This document shows, in pieces, positions 33,768 to 44,624 of a stretch of 64,000 nucleotides of DNA. Position 1 is the first letter of the stretch. Every line of letters begins with the position of its first letter. A program made the position numbers and the translations under genes. Source of the DNA: Scilla litardierei (lineage: Eukaryota; Streptophyta; Magnoliopsida; Asparagales; Asparagaceae); assembly GCA_030789695.1 (NCBI GenBank), contig CM061142.1, forward strand, positions 603,827,659 through 603,891,658, read 5' to 3'. A model generated the notes under the pieces. The model did no database searches, had not been told where the DNA came from, and saw nothing but the letters and a program-made list of their open reading frames with translations.

Positions 33768-34501
33768 TGTTAAGGCCAAAAATAACCAAAACACTTGAGA
33801 GGCTGATCCTTTCCTGCTGAGTCGGAGCCTCGTCAGTCGGAATGGTGGGACCCTAGGTTGGAAGAAACATGGTCTTTGGTGGTTGGTGGTCGACTTGTGA
33901 TGCTCGATCGACTCTCGAACGGATCGTATGTCGGTCGATCAAGGTTGAGGAGCTCAGGATTGACCCTCACGTAGGATAGAGACTCGATGATCTGCATCAC
34001 AAAGAAGCATCAGGAGGGTTGGATCTGGGTCCCGACCCAAATCACCTCCGATGCTTAAGTTAGAACGGAACTTAAGTGAGGAAGATATCTTGGAGCAGCT
34101 GAGATCGACCCACGGAGGCTCATCTCAGATCTGACGTCGCAAGCTCTTTTGTGGAAGGAATATAAGTTGGAGTATGTAAATTCCAAGTATCAGATCTCGT
34201 ACCTTGGGAGTTGGAACCATTTTACCATTGTCTTTTCAGGTATTTATAGGCGTTGGTCCGATGATTGTGAATAACCATCCCTTATTGATTCGGGTGGGAT
34301 CTTCTCCGGGATTGGTGATAACAGCGGCCTATTTACTCGGTCCCATTAACTCCACTCTGAGTATTAGTGGGAGCATAATGGTCGAGTGAGTTGTTTTCTT
34401 GACTGAGTATTACTCTGCCTTAATGACGGGTAGCAGGTTGCAGGCTATAAATGGGCCGCATATTTTGACACAGTTTCACGGTCCATACCCGTGCACCAAC
34501 A
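33768..34501 (-). repeat. Element T 5' LTR (734 bp)
   Basis: Minus strand start TGTTGGTGCACGGG and end TGGCCTTAACA. A TATA box (TATAAATA on the minus strand) lies near 34238-34246. Beyond it, bases 34502-34506 (aaacc) are the candidate target duplication; the partner is outside the window. Confidence 0.78.
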
Positions 34502-35498
34502 AAACCATATACCTCTCATATCTTTCTCCACATATATGTATATCTCTCTCCCCATATATGTATATGAATAATTTACGTACATATCTCTCTCCCCCTTGTC
34601 ATTGTCAAAAAGGTGGTCACAACATACAAGAAATAATTCTTGTCATTGATTTCCTTTAGAAATGTGACAAAAACCAAGAGATTAAGAGATATTTGATACC
34701 TAATTGAAAACTTAAGTGGGTATCAATCACTATCCCATGCCCCCTAGATCATGGAAAGAATCAAAATGTTGACCCCTATGATCTAATACCAATTATAAAA
34801 TTCTTTACCAATTGTCATTACTAATTTGAGCCATGTGCCTAAATTGTATCAATGCATGGATGCATGGATATAGAAGGATCATGCGTCATTGATACAAATG
34901 ATATTTCCATAAGAAAATATAGCATGAAAAATGTTGGCAACATCAATGGGTTGAGTTTGAGACCACAATAACCAATTGTAAATAATGTAAGAATGGTCTC
35001 AAAAATAACCCAAAATGAGAATTAAAATATGTTTTAAAATACTTTTAAACATACATAACATACTAACTCCCACATTGTCATACACATGGAACAACAAATG
35101 CATGTATGACAATGAAATCAACAAGGTCCCATTTTCATGAAACCTAATTTGAAAATAATTTCAAAATCATGAAACATCACACATAATCAATGGGTATGCT
35201 AAGATATAGAATTGAAATAAAAATACACATGCAATATGCACATTTGTGAGAGACCTAAACATTAGGAACCAAACACAAGAGGGGTTTAATTTCCTAATAT
35301 AACCACCCCATATGCACAAACATAATGAGAGTGACATATGAGTGGAAAAAGTAATGCTGGCAAGCAAAGTTATCATCCTCCCCCATTAACATGCAAAACA
35401 TGCAAAATAAGGAGTAAGGAACACACTCACGTAAATATGGGTACAAAATGTAAACATACAAGCATGGTACCCAAGCAATGAATAACAATGTGAGGGAG
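34502..35498 (-). other. Element S remnant, unassigned
   Basis: AT-rich sequence without a sustained frame. Two similar short stretches (AACCAAACA with GGTTTAATTTCC near 35270 and AACCAAACAAAAG near 35512) suggest local duplication. I could not recognise a protease or integrase on either strand. Confidence 0.4.
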
Positions 35499-35933
35499 CT
35501 AGCAATGTGAAAACCAAACAAAAGTGGAGTTTGGTTTTCGTATATTTTCATATGAAAATATAACATTTCGAATATATGAATCTGTATATGAATTCCTATC
35601 AAGCCTAGAAACATTTTTAGGAATCCACAAAGAAAGTGATTTGGGATTCTTAAGAAGAGGTTTAGTTAAGGCATGAATAAGAGGTGAGGGTGCACGCTTA
35701 TTAGGTGGAACATAAACATTGGCATGCCCCGTGAGTGAAACATGCAATTTAGCATTAGAGGAATTAACAATAGCATTTCTACCATGCATAGGAATATGTG
35801 AAGCATGCAGAGGATTGCCATTAATTCTAGCGTGCAAGAAATGTAAATCATTCCTATGTGTAGAATTATCATGCATATCAACATATGAAGAAGCATTCAC
35901 ACCAATAGGTCTTTGAATAGTCCTCTTATGCAA
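35499..35933 (-). pseudogene. Element S gag-pol linker remnant
   Basis: 144 residues on the minus strand. The part NVYVPPNKRAPSPL and then LLKNPKSLSLWIPK resembles the low-complexity stretch with a WxPK motif that precedes the protease in Sirevirus-like polyproteins. No zinc knuckle is left. Function is not assignable beyond that. Confidence 0.5.
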
Positions 35934-36555
35934 TGAAGTTTACATATATGCATGATTCTTCTTTGGCTTACAAGTCGAAGTTGATGTTTGGCCAAATGAA
36001 AACTTGATTGTGACACACCTTTTACATAGCTCCCCCACAAATTTGTTTTGGGTACTTCTAGAGGTAGAACATGGTTTGGTTACCTTCAAAGTTGAAGTTA
36101 CCAAAGCCTTGTCCTTACTCAAGTTGAGACTCTCAAGATGAGTAGACAATAACTCATGTTTCGTCAAAAGAGAAGAAATGTCGTCATCCCTATTGGATAG
36201 ACATGAGCTAAGCTCAAGACATTGAGATTTGAGAGCCATTATCTCATTTCTCAAAGCATCACAATCTAAATTGTGAGTACGTTTAAATGAAGCATTTTCC
36301 TCACGTAAATCATGAATTTGAGAAAGAAAAACTTCTTTCTCGGTATGCAAAGATTTAATCATAGCAATGTGAGAAGCATGCAAAGAAGTGCAATCATGAG
36401 AGTCATCATGAAAAGAATGTGCATTATACTTATGAGCAATCAAAGAATTTTCATCACTAATATCATTAAGCTCACAAGTAGATTGAGTTTGAGATACCTC
36501 ATTATTGCTTGACTCAATCTTATCACCTCCGATGTACTTGACCTCAAGGTAACTC
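35934..36555 (-). pseudogene. gag: Element S Gag C-terminal coiled-coil part
   Basis: Minus strand, continuous with the E insertion point: WSYLEVKYIGGDKIE, then a long heptad-like region (EKEVFLSQIHDLREENASF, ALRNEIMALKSQ, DISSLLTKHELLSTHLESL), ending in a basic, cysteine-containing tail. Sirevirus Gags are known for such coiled coils. The usual middle of the capsid domain is missing between the two parts, so an internal deletion is likely. Confidence 0.65.
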
Positions 36556-38666
36556 TGTTGGGAGATGTATGCCCTCGAGGCAATTTATCTTTGTGTAATT
36601 GTATAAACATCTTGTTCAAAATCACAGTAAGTTGTATGGTAAGAATTTATCTAAGTTAAATCATAATGAAGTTATCATTAGAAACTTAGGTAAAGTCCTG
36701 AGACTTAATGTAAGGTCAAACGTGTATCGAGATGAGGATCTCGATCATGTAGGAGTGCTTGACCGTCTGTAGCATAAGTCTAGAAACGTTCGTGGTCGTA
36801 GATGTTTCAAGAAAGGATATCGAGACATCGGATAGACCATTGTATCTTTGTCTTCACCATGTAGCGGTGACGATGATCTCATGGTCGTTCGACTTGGCGA
36901 AGTCGGAGACGAGACACAAGTGCTCATTGGAGAATGAGTTCACTGAACGACCCAACAAGAGTTATCATATGGTTATGATTGACCAATCTGTCAATGATAA
37001 CTCTTAGTGATGTTAGGCGAGTTGGTCTTTTAACTTGAGGTCATTGTACGAACCTGTACGTGAACGGTGTCACTTAGATCTCTGACCTACCTTCGAGGCA
37101 AAGCCTGTCGAAAGGTATTTGGTTGGGTGACATTTGAAACATGAGAGGAGAGTAATGACCAAGATATGATTCGTCTCTCCCTGGTCAATGGGAGTTAGTG
37201 TCATAGTGTTAGTTCGGTATTTAGTGAAAACTCAGGCCAGAGTATGTTGGAAGATGTCCAACATTATTTGACTAAAGATCGATGGAGACTAACTGGCTTC
37301 GAGCTATTGGGGTTGAAAGTTTGACCGTACCCTAGGCTTGAGGTTAAACAACATAGTTTTGACAAAGAGAATATAATTGCGGTATTCATCACGGACATAG
37401 TCAGGGTGGCCCCGACAACACTCATGTCAATGAGTTAACCACATAAGTATGATACTGAAACAGGGACGGTACCTACTGCTCATGGTTACTGTTGTCTGGG
37501 GCTTCGAGACCCACCTGTAGTAGGGTCAGGCTGCAGGGTCTCGTACAGAGTGCGACCTTTATCTAGTAATAGGTAGAAATTGGGGAGAATAAGCATTCGA
37601 CGCAAGAGATAAAAAACTGCAAATAGTTTGCAGTTAGCCACTGCATTCAGGATAAATGATCTTGAGTGCAAGTAGGAGATTTTAAGCTTAGATGTGGACA
37701 ATATTGCATATGATGCAAAATGATATTAAATGTGTCTTAAATTGTTTAAGGCCATATTTAATTAAATAAACTTGTTGAAAAGGTTACCTGGATGACGGGA
37801 TCGTCCCGCTCTAAACGCAGGTCCAAACCGCGTCAAAAACGGAGTCCAAACGAGCCCAATAAGTCTATTTAAAGTTGTTTAAATAGAAGGCCCAAATTTA
37901 ATGGGCAGCCCAAAAAATTTCTTTGAAAAAAAATTCAAAAAAGGGGCCAGCCTCGGCTTGCCCAAGCAGGCTCGGCCGCCCAGGTGCCTGGGCCTGGGCC
38001 CAGGCGTGCCCAGGCGCCCAGCTTGGATGCGCCCAGGCTTAGGCCAGGCGTCCAGCCTGACCTAGGTCCTGTCTAGCTGGCTCAGTGGGGCCCATCACCA
38101 TCGGTTTCGAACCCTAGGTGCAGAATTTTAGGTGGCGACAGATTTTGAACGAAAATCAAGTATTGGGCTCATCTTTGGACGATTAATTGAGGAGTCAAAC
38201 AGACTCGGATTGACTCACCATTTTTTCCTACGCGTTCACAGTTTAGCGCTCTTCGATTTGATAGGTTGTATCAAATGTGAAGCTCAACTGTGAGTGAGTT
38301 AAAATTCATGGAAGTTTGGCCTTTATGAAACGCAAACTAACTTGAATTATTAACTCCAAAACTTTTGTCCCACATCGGAAGTGGAGTAAAGGGGACGGGT
38401 CAGTCGCCTATATAAATAGGGGCATGCTCCCTCCTCTACACTCGTCCTAAGCTCTAAATCTGAGCTGCACCCAAAAGTTTGGAGCACACTCGGATCTAAA
38501 CTTAAAATTAATATTTTCTTCTCCCTATATTTCTGCCTTGCTCCTGAAGGGCTCTATCAAAGCCATGAAGGGGCTCGGATCGGATCAGAAGTCTTGACAG
38601 AGGATCCACTCACGTGAAACTTTCTTCGGCGCGTGGTTGGCTTAGCGACAAGGGGGTTGCTCGCCT
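36556..38666 (+). repeat. Element E, left part
   Basis: 2.1 kb with no credible ORF. A GC-rich palindromic stretch (37978-38060) is built from GCCCAGGCG and CCTGGGCC words and lies about 350 bp before a clear TATA box (CTATATAAATAGG at 38408-38420). It ends at cgcct (38662-38666), the left target duplication of element C. Confidence 0.75.
38409..38419 (+). promoter_or_regulatory. TATA box of element E LTR
   Basis: TATATAAATAG in a C/G-rich setting, followed by a C/T-rich start region. This is the likely U3/R promoter of the solo LTR. Confidence 0.7.
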
Positions 38667-38961
38667 TGATCACTCCTTATTTTACACTTTTTTACCGCAT
38701 GTTTGCATGCCATCTAGATCGCCCAAATCATGTTTTTCACGATATATCGACGATATTGCGATGCTTTTCACGATTTGTTGTTTTTGTCACATTTCAGGTG
38801 ATTTGGCGCGATTTGGAGTGATCTCGAGATGCGCTTACTCTAGACGGTCACCGACGACCTCCCCGAGGGGTATTTTGCTGTTGGAGAAGAGCGGAAGAAG
38901 AACGGACGTCGTAGGAGCGACGAGGAGGCCAAAATAAGCAGATTGGGCAAGTTTTGTGTCC

Positions 38962-39342
38962 CACTCGGCCGAGTGGAGGAGCCACTCGGCCGACCAGCGA
39001 GACACCGCTCGGCCGACCAGTTCAGACACGATTTCTATGTGCACTCGGCCGAGCGACGGAGACCACATCGGCCGAGTGACGAGACCCCGTCCGCCCGAGT
39101 GGCGCCCAGACGAAGCCCTTCAAAAATCGCCAAGTTACTGTTTTTCGGCTGCCTGAGCTTCAGAAGACCCACTCGGCCGAGTGGATAATCCCGTCCGCCC
39201 GAGTACCATGAAGCCATCGGCCGAGTGACGACAACTCACTCGGCCGAGCCGCCCCCGAAGTGAAAACCCCTGAAGATCGATACTTACTGGAAAATTACAG
39301 GGTTTTCACTCGGCCGAGCGACTTATGTCACTCGGCCGAGTG
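38962..39342 (+). repeat. Palindrome cluster 1 of element C (LTR U3)
   Basis: About ten copies of CACTCGGCCGAGTG or close variants (core CTCGGCCGAG), plus two GTCCGCCCGAGT variants, in 380 bp just upstream of the LTR TATA box. Spacing is irregular (20-80 bp). The same cluster is in the 3' LTR at 48962-49342. No such word occurs in the neighbouring families. Confidence 0.92.
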
Positions 39343-39424
39343 CGATGCGCTGCCTGTAGCGAAAATTGCGGAAAACAGGCTGCGCAGGGGTATTTTGGTC
39401 ACAGTTTTTGGACGATTTTGGGGG

Positions 39425-39432
39425 CTATTTAA
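39425..39432 (+). promoter_or_regulatory. TATA-like box of element C 5' LTR
   Basis: CTATTTAA, about 80 bp downstream of the last palindrome, followed by a C/T-rich start region (CCCCTGTTTTACCCTAG). Likely start of the genomic transcript. Confidence 0.55.
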
Positions 39433-39827
39433 CCCCTGTTTTACCCTAGTTTTGAGAGCTTCTTCTTAGATTTTTTGCAGCTTTTTAGATTAACTTTTTA
39501 GCTTTATTTTGGAGATTGGAGAAGAGACAAAGTTTGATTTTTGTTGGATTAATTGAAGAACTCCATTGGTTTGCATCTCTTTTCCCTAAAAATTCTATTT
39601 TTATTGCATATCTCAATATTGTGATGAATTCTATTGCTTATCTCATTGATTATTTTTGTGATCTTGCTATGAATTACGAGTAGTCGCCACGTCTTGGGGC
39701 GTGGGGATGAACCCTACGAGCCCAATTTCATACTTGTGATGAATTAGTAGAAATTTTGCTAGAATTGTTACTAGGGATTAGATTGTGATTGATTTACTAC
39801 GGATGGCTAGGAATTCACATCGATTGG

Positions 39828-40112
39828 GATTTACAAGAGATTGGATCCCAATTCGATAGGAAACCCTAGAAATCCGAATTGGGTTGAAATCGAATTTCCG
39901 TAGTATCGGTTTGCAAGAGATTGGACCGATACTAGGGTTTCCGATTTCAATTCCGCGCCAATACCCGTTTGAAAGAGATTGGACGGGTAGGAACTATCCC
40001 AATCTAGGTCGTGAGCCGAGTTTGCAAGAGATTGGACTCGGTGCGCGATTGGACGATGATGTTGATCCTAATGCTAGCTTCCCTAGGCTAGGGTTTGCAA
40101 GAGATTGGACCC
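39828..40112 (+). repeat. Dispersed 15-bp repeat in element C LTR
   Basis: TTTGCAAGAGATTGG (or one-base variants) occurs at least five times, each time followed by a different short word that repeats the bases before it (for example GGATCCCAATTCG, ACCGATAC, ACGGGTA, ACTCGG, ACCCGAG). The same array is in the 3' LTR from 49829. Confidence 0.7.
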
Positions 40113-40483
40113 GAGCCTAGGATAGCTATAGACCGGCAACAGCGCGAGAGCGTGAGCTTGGTTCTACATTCAGTTGCAACTAGTTCATCCAAAATCTTAT
40201 TCTAGCGATTTTGATACCGATGAACCACATTCATGAAATACGGTGAGTAGCGGGAATTCCCCATTCCCTAGACGTTCTTTATTTGATTTGATATTTTCGC
40301 ACTTTGTCTGACGATTGTGACAGGATCGCCAAAGGCAAATTTCTCTCTTCTTAAATAGCCAGGTTGATCGGAGCAAGCACGGTCATTCGTCCTCCCTGTG
40401 TTCGATAACCCGCTCGCTGCTACACCGTGCACTTGCGGTAAAACTACAACCGTTCTTTTGGGTTACGTCCCGGAGCGATCAAG

Positions 40484-40505
40484 TTTTTGGCGCCGTTGCC
40501 GGGGA
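40484..40505 (+). other. Element C primer-binding site
   Basis: TTTTTGGCGCCGTTGCCGGG, 2-3 bases after the LTR. This is the Athila-type primer site (TGGCGCCGTTGCCGGGGA), generally assigned to an aspartate tRNA. Confidence 0.88.
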
Positions 40506-40632
40506 GGCGATTGCGTTTGATCTTACCACCCTAGCTATTCCTTTTTTATTTTATTATTATTTCCATTTCTTTATCTTTACCTAACCCTTCCACGGTACTA
40601 ATCATTTCTTTGAAACTCTGTTTTCCCTGTGC

Positions 40633-41961
40633 ATGTACACGAGATCTACGGCGGACCCTGAAGCTATATTATTTGATCCCGAGATCGAACGTACCGCGCG
40701 GAGACTTAGAGCGGAAAGGAGACAAAATCCGGAAGGGCGGTTTTTGACCAACCCGGAAACTGCGGACCAATTAGCGGCAAGGATGGCGAGGATAATTTCT
40801 ATTCGAGATAGGCTTCGGCCTAAGACATCTTCTACGACCTCATCCATTGCCGTGCCGGAGTTGGCGGCTGACAAGAACTTCGAGCTAAAGACTGGACTAG
40901 TGGTTCTGATGCAGCAGGATCCATTTCATGGGAATGCCCATGAAAACCCTCACTACCACATCCAATTATTCTTGTCGAAGTGCGCCACATTTCAGATGCC
41001 GGGGGTCTCCATCGATGCCATCAGACTGCGTCTCTTCCCCTTCACGCTAAAGGACAAGGCACTCTATTGGTTGAGGACGCAGGCTGACGGAGTTTTCACC
41101 TCTTGGGACGAGTTGGCGAGTGCATTTATTGACAAGTTCTATCCACCATCCAAGACGGTGAAGATCCGGAGCGCTCTCATGTCCTTCAAGCAAGGACCAC
41201 AGGAGACGCTCTATGAGGCTTGGGAGCGTTTTAAGGATTTGCAGCATCAATGCCCGCACCATAGCATAGAAGATTGGGAGCTAGTTCATAGCTTCTACAA
41301 CGGTCTCCAACCGGGGACCAAACAAATTATTGATGCCGCGGCGAATGGTGCTATCTTGTCAAAGACTCCCGAGGAAGCTACGGCCCTAATTGAGGAGATG
41401 GCCTCAAACAACCAACAATGGGGCGATGAGCGAGGACACTCCACGTCCTCCTTGAAGCCGACTAGTATCTATGAGGCGAAGGCCGTAGCGGAGCTTACAA
41501 GCAAGTTTGATTCTCTCCACAAGGTAGTGGAGAGATTGGAGAAGTTTATCACGGAGCCCCAAGGAGCCCCTTCTACCTCCGCTCCAACGAACCAAATGCG
41601 TGATTGGCAAGACCAATCTCAAGCCATGTACTCGGGAGGAGAGCAAGGAGAAGGATCCTTGGAGCAAGTACAATATGTCGCGGGGAACCAATGATATTGG
41701 GCCAATCCGGCCGCAAGAAATCATCCCGGATTCTCCTACGCCAACAATGAAGGAGCTTTGAACCCGCCCCAAGCACCACCTCAACAAGCTCGACCACCAC
41801 CACCCTAACAACAAAACTATCCGCCGAGGGGGCCTCCACAACAAAATTTCCAACCGAAGCAACAAGTTCCACCATATAGGCCGCCCGGATACAACCAAGG
41901 GTGGAGGAATCAAAATCAAAACCCTCCACAAGATCAACAACGATCCGACTTCGAAGCTAGA
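40633..41961 (+). pseudogene. gag: Element C Gag (two in-frame stops)
   Basis: Athila Gag with the retrotransposon gag domain: QLFLSKCATFQMPGVS, LFPFTLKDKALYWL, SWDELASAFIDKFYPPSK and YEAWERFKDLQHQCP (residues about 110-210), then a Q/P-rich tail. The frame is open to 41691; TGA at 41692-41694 and TAA at 41806-41808 lie in the same frame, which continues into the protease. Both stops can be explained by C-to-T changes (CGA, CAA). Gag forms the particle; with stops it would need Gag from a relative. Confidence 0.9.
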
Positions 41962-43239
41962 GTGGAGGCGTTTATGGTCGAGCAAAATAAGGTCAATGCT
42001 ACCTTGAAGGCGGGGCAAGACTCCCTTAATACCGTTGTGGCTCAAATATCAGAGCAATTGGCTTTGCTCAATCGGAACACCCAACGATTGCCGGCGCAAC
42101 CCGAGCAAAACCCACGGGGCAACACCGGCCACATCAATGCTGTAGTTGCCGTTACTACTAGAGGCGGGAAGGATACCTCCCCCGCTATGATTCCTACCGA
42201 GGAGCCCGTGGAGGAAAGCTTGGAGCCAATTGAGCCGGTAGTTGAAGATGATAAGGAGAAAGAGCCACAAGAAAAGGAGAAATCTAGAGTGGAGCAATTG
42301 ATTGAGGAAAGGCGCTTCATGCCACCGGTCCCATTTCCCCAAAGGCTTGCTAGAGCGAAAATGGAGAAAAGGCTAGCAAAGTTTCTCGAGTATCTTAGAG
42401 GAGTTAGCCTCAACATTCCCTTCCTCGACGCCATCGTGGAAATCCCCACATATGCTAAATTCTTAAAGGATTTGATTTCGGGGAGAAAGAGGAAGGAGAA
42501 GATTATGCTAGCCGAGGAGGGCTCTTGGTTCACCAAGAGGGAGAAGGAGCCGGCCAAATTTAAAGACCCGGGGAGTTTTCGGATTCCTTGCACCTTGGGC
42601 GGCGTCCCTCTTCAAAAGGCATTGGTAGATCTAGGGGCTAGTGTGAGCCTCATGCCTCTCTCCATGTTCTTAAGGCTAAACACCGGGACGAAGTTGAAAC
42701 CTACCGACATGCGGATACAATTGGCCGATGGGCGAATAACAAGGCCGGTAGGGATCGCCGAAGACATCCCGCTACAAGTCCCGGAAGGAATATGCTTGCC
42801 ATGTGACTTCGTTATCATGGACGTTAAGGAGGAGGGAGATACTTCATTGATACTTGGACGCCCGTTCCTCGCCACCGCCGGAGTGATTGTCGACGTGCGA
42901 GAAGGTACCCTAACTTTGAATGTCGGCAACATCGAGGTGGAGCTTCACATTCCTAAGGCTATGAAACACATGCCTTACCACGAGGAACTTGACTATATGG
43001 ACCTCCTTGATGAGGTGATAGAAGAGGCGATCCCTCACTCGATTGGAGCTCTTTTCAATGAGGATTTTGATGAAGGCCCGGATTTAGGCCAAGATGAGAA
43101 GATAGACGATTCCCCGACCTCTCCGCTGAAAATGATGAAGGCGACGCTGATGTCGCGAGGATTCGAGAGCTCTGCAAGCTCTCGAAACAAAAGTCTCCGA
43201 AGAAAGCTCCGCCGCTACAAAAATCGGCGTCACCGGTGA
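41962..43239 (+). pseudogene. pol: Element C Gag tail and aspartic protease
   Basis: Same frame as gag, open for 425 codons. An acidic/basic linker is followed by the conserved FRIPCTLGG, the active site LVDLGASVSLMP, LADGRITRPVGIAED and SLILGRPFLATAG. After residue ~360 the sequence becomes low-complexity and stops at 43239. No RT follows, so the polyprotein ends just past the protease. Confidence 0.9.
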
Positions 43240-43730
43240 AGCCGTTGACCGGAGCAAACGCTAGCTTGGGGGAGCCTCCCCCCAACACTATTCGAGACCA
43301 GAGACCAACACGGGAGAATACGCCACCGCAACTTCCGAATCCAAGCGTTCTCCCCAGAAAGTTTGATGGGTGCATCTCATATGCACCAAACATCCCGCAT
43401 TAATTGAAAATCATAGGGGGTCGAGCTCACGACCTTAAACGAGCGGTTGTCGGGAGGCAACCCGACGGTTGTTGCTTTATTTTTACTTTTCTTTATTTTT
43501 GTTTTAGAAATTTTTAGTGTTTTGAGTCGTTCGCCCAAAAACTTTGTGATAACTGGTCCTATTTTTCTTGACAGGAGAGGAGATAGGTAAATCCATCATG
43601 AGGAGGATGAACGAGACGACGAGGAGCGCCCCAGGAAGGCGCTCGATGCTTAGGAGGAAGATGAAATCGACTGGAGGAAGAAAGACGGAGTTTAGAGCCC
43701 AAACGAAGACAAACAGCAGAACACAAGGCT
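43240..43730 (+). other. Element C pol deletion region
   Basis: In a complete Athila element about 3 kb of RT, RNase H and integrase would lie here. Instead there is a short P/T-rich stretch, one extra AGCTTGGGGGAGCC tract (43263-43276) and the conserved post-pol block (GTCGAGCTCACGACCTTAAA, then GTCGGGAGGCAACCCGAC, 43428-43468). Element D has the matching block at about 63745-63795. No pol motif is visible on either strand. Confidence 0.8.
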
Positions 43731-44056
43731 CACTCGGCCGAGTATACTAGTCACTCGGCCGAGTACACAAGTTCGTCCGGCCAAGCCGCTCACGAACGAG
43801 GGAAGTCTGCTGTACCCAACTCTCTGTTTATTTTCCTGATTTAAGTATAACTGCTACTCGGCCGAGTATATATTTTCACTCGGCCGAGTAAAACGGATAC
43901 GCTCCTAGGGCGAGTCTTGCCGAGTAGCTTAAGCCACTCGGCCGAATGGACTTACTCCACTCGGCCGAGGCTGGCAAGGCCACTCGGCCGAAGCGTAAGC
44001 GAGGAGGATTTTACATTGATCCCACTCGGCCGAGTGATCGAGTCACTCGGCCGAGT
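43731..44056 (+). repeat. Palindrome cluster 2 of element C (upstream of ORF3)
   Basis: Nine copies of CACTCGGCCGA with mostly complete palindromes (CACTCGGCCGAGT), plus half-sites (GTCCGGCCAAG, TTGCCGAGTA), in 326 bp. The last copy ends 12 bp before a TATA box. The word is the same as in the LTR U3 cluster. Confidence 0.92.
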
Positions 44057-44068
44057 CGTAACTTTTAT

Positions 44069-44076
44069 TATATAAG
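44069..44076 (+). promoter_or_regulatory. Internal TATA box upstream of ORF3 (element C)
   Basis: TATATAAG within TTATTATATAAGGGGCG, followed by a GC- and C-rich start region. With the upstream palindromes it has the same layout as the LTR promoter. It would give a short transcript carrying ORF3 alone. Confidence 0.65.
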
Positions 44077-44280
44077 GGGCGAGGGGGGGCACGTTTTTCG
44101 AAAACGCAAAAAACCCAATTTCGCCCGACTATTCAGCTTCCCTCGCCCGACCCTCGCTCGCTCTCGTCCCCACTCGCCCGACCGGCCACCTCGCGCCGCC
44201 GCTCGGCCAGCCACCGTCGGCCGACCACCCGCCGTGACTCGCCCGAGTCGCCGCCGGCGGCCGCCGCTCCGATTATCTCC

Positions 44281-44443
44281 GGTATCGCCTATTTCGCCCT
44301 ATTTCTCCTCTTTTTGTGTATTTTTAGAGGATCCATGTGTTAAACGGCCCCTAAACCCTAATCAATTCCTATATCTATCTATTATACCCCTAATGCCCCA
44401 TACATTTTGAATATTACCCGCTGATATCGCCATTTCATGCGCA
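44281..44443 (+). other. Possible intron in ORF3 leader (element C)
   Basis: Donor-like CCG/GTATCG at about 44280 and a strong acceptor-like TTTCATGCGCAG/G ending at 44443, with T-rich sequence between. This would remove 163 bp from the leader of an internal transcript. It is inferred only from consensus-like ends. Confidence 0.3.
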
Positions 44444-44624
44444 GGTTGTTTTTTGGAGCTTAGGGGAGCCCCGGGGAGCTTCTACGGACTGATTTGGGCT
44501 TCGCGGAGGCGCTCTCTTCGCACGCTTCCATTGCTGAGCACTCGCGGCGTGTCTGGGTATACTCCTTCCACTCTTTTACACACACCGCACTTTTTACACT
44601 TTTCGGAGCACGCTCGGGGCCGAT

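Larger units (their letters stand above)
31929..34501 (-). mobile_element. Element T: Tat-like Ty3/gypsy fragment, minus strand
   Basis: Read on the minus strand: 5' LTR 34501-33768, primer site, a protease remnant (most of gag is missing), RT, then RNase H, cut at 31929 by element B. The RT box VVYIDDMLVKSK and the flanking DHIADIRETF are typical of the Tat lineage. The remainder should lie left of the window, on the far side of element B. It probably sits inside element S, but its left edge and target duplication cannot be seen. Confidence 0.83.
38667..40481 (+). repeat. Element C 5' LTR (1815 bp)
   Basis: Starts TGATCACTCC and ends GGAGCGATCA. U3 contains the palindrome cluster 38962-39342, then a TATA-like CTATTTAA (39425-39432). 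Further on there are several TTTGCAAGAGATTGG repeats (39829-40110) and the TTCGATAACCCG region near the end, which Athila LTRs share. Confidence 0.95.

Noticed and set aside
37486..37701. Small antisense frame in element E
   Set aside because: Short, no domain, and within a solo LTR.
36556..38666. A host promoter and gene start at the TATA box near 38409
   Set aside because: No coding sequence follows; the segment has LTR ends and a target duplication, so it is a retrotransposon promoter.
38962..39342. Regularly repeated palindromes resembling a CRISPR array
   Set aside because: Spacing is irregular, there are no equal-length spacers or cas genes, and the surrounding sequence is a plant LTR.
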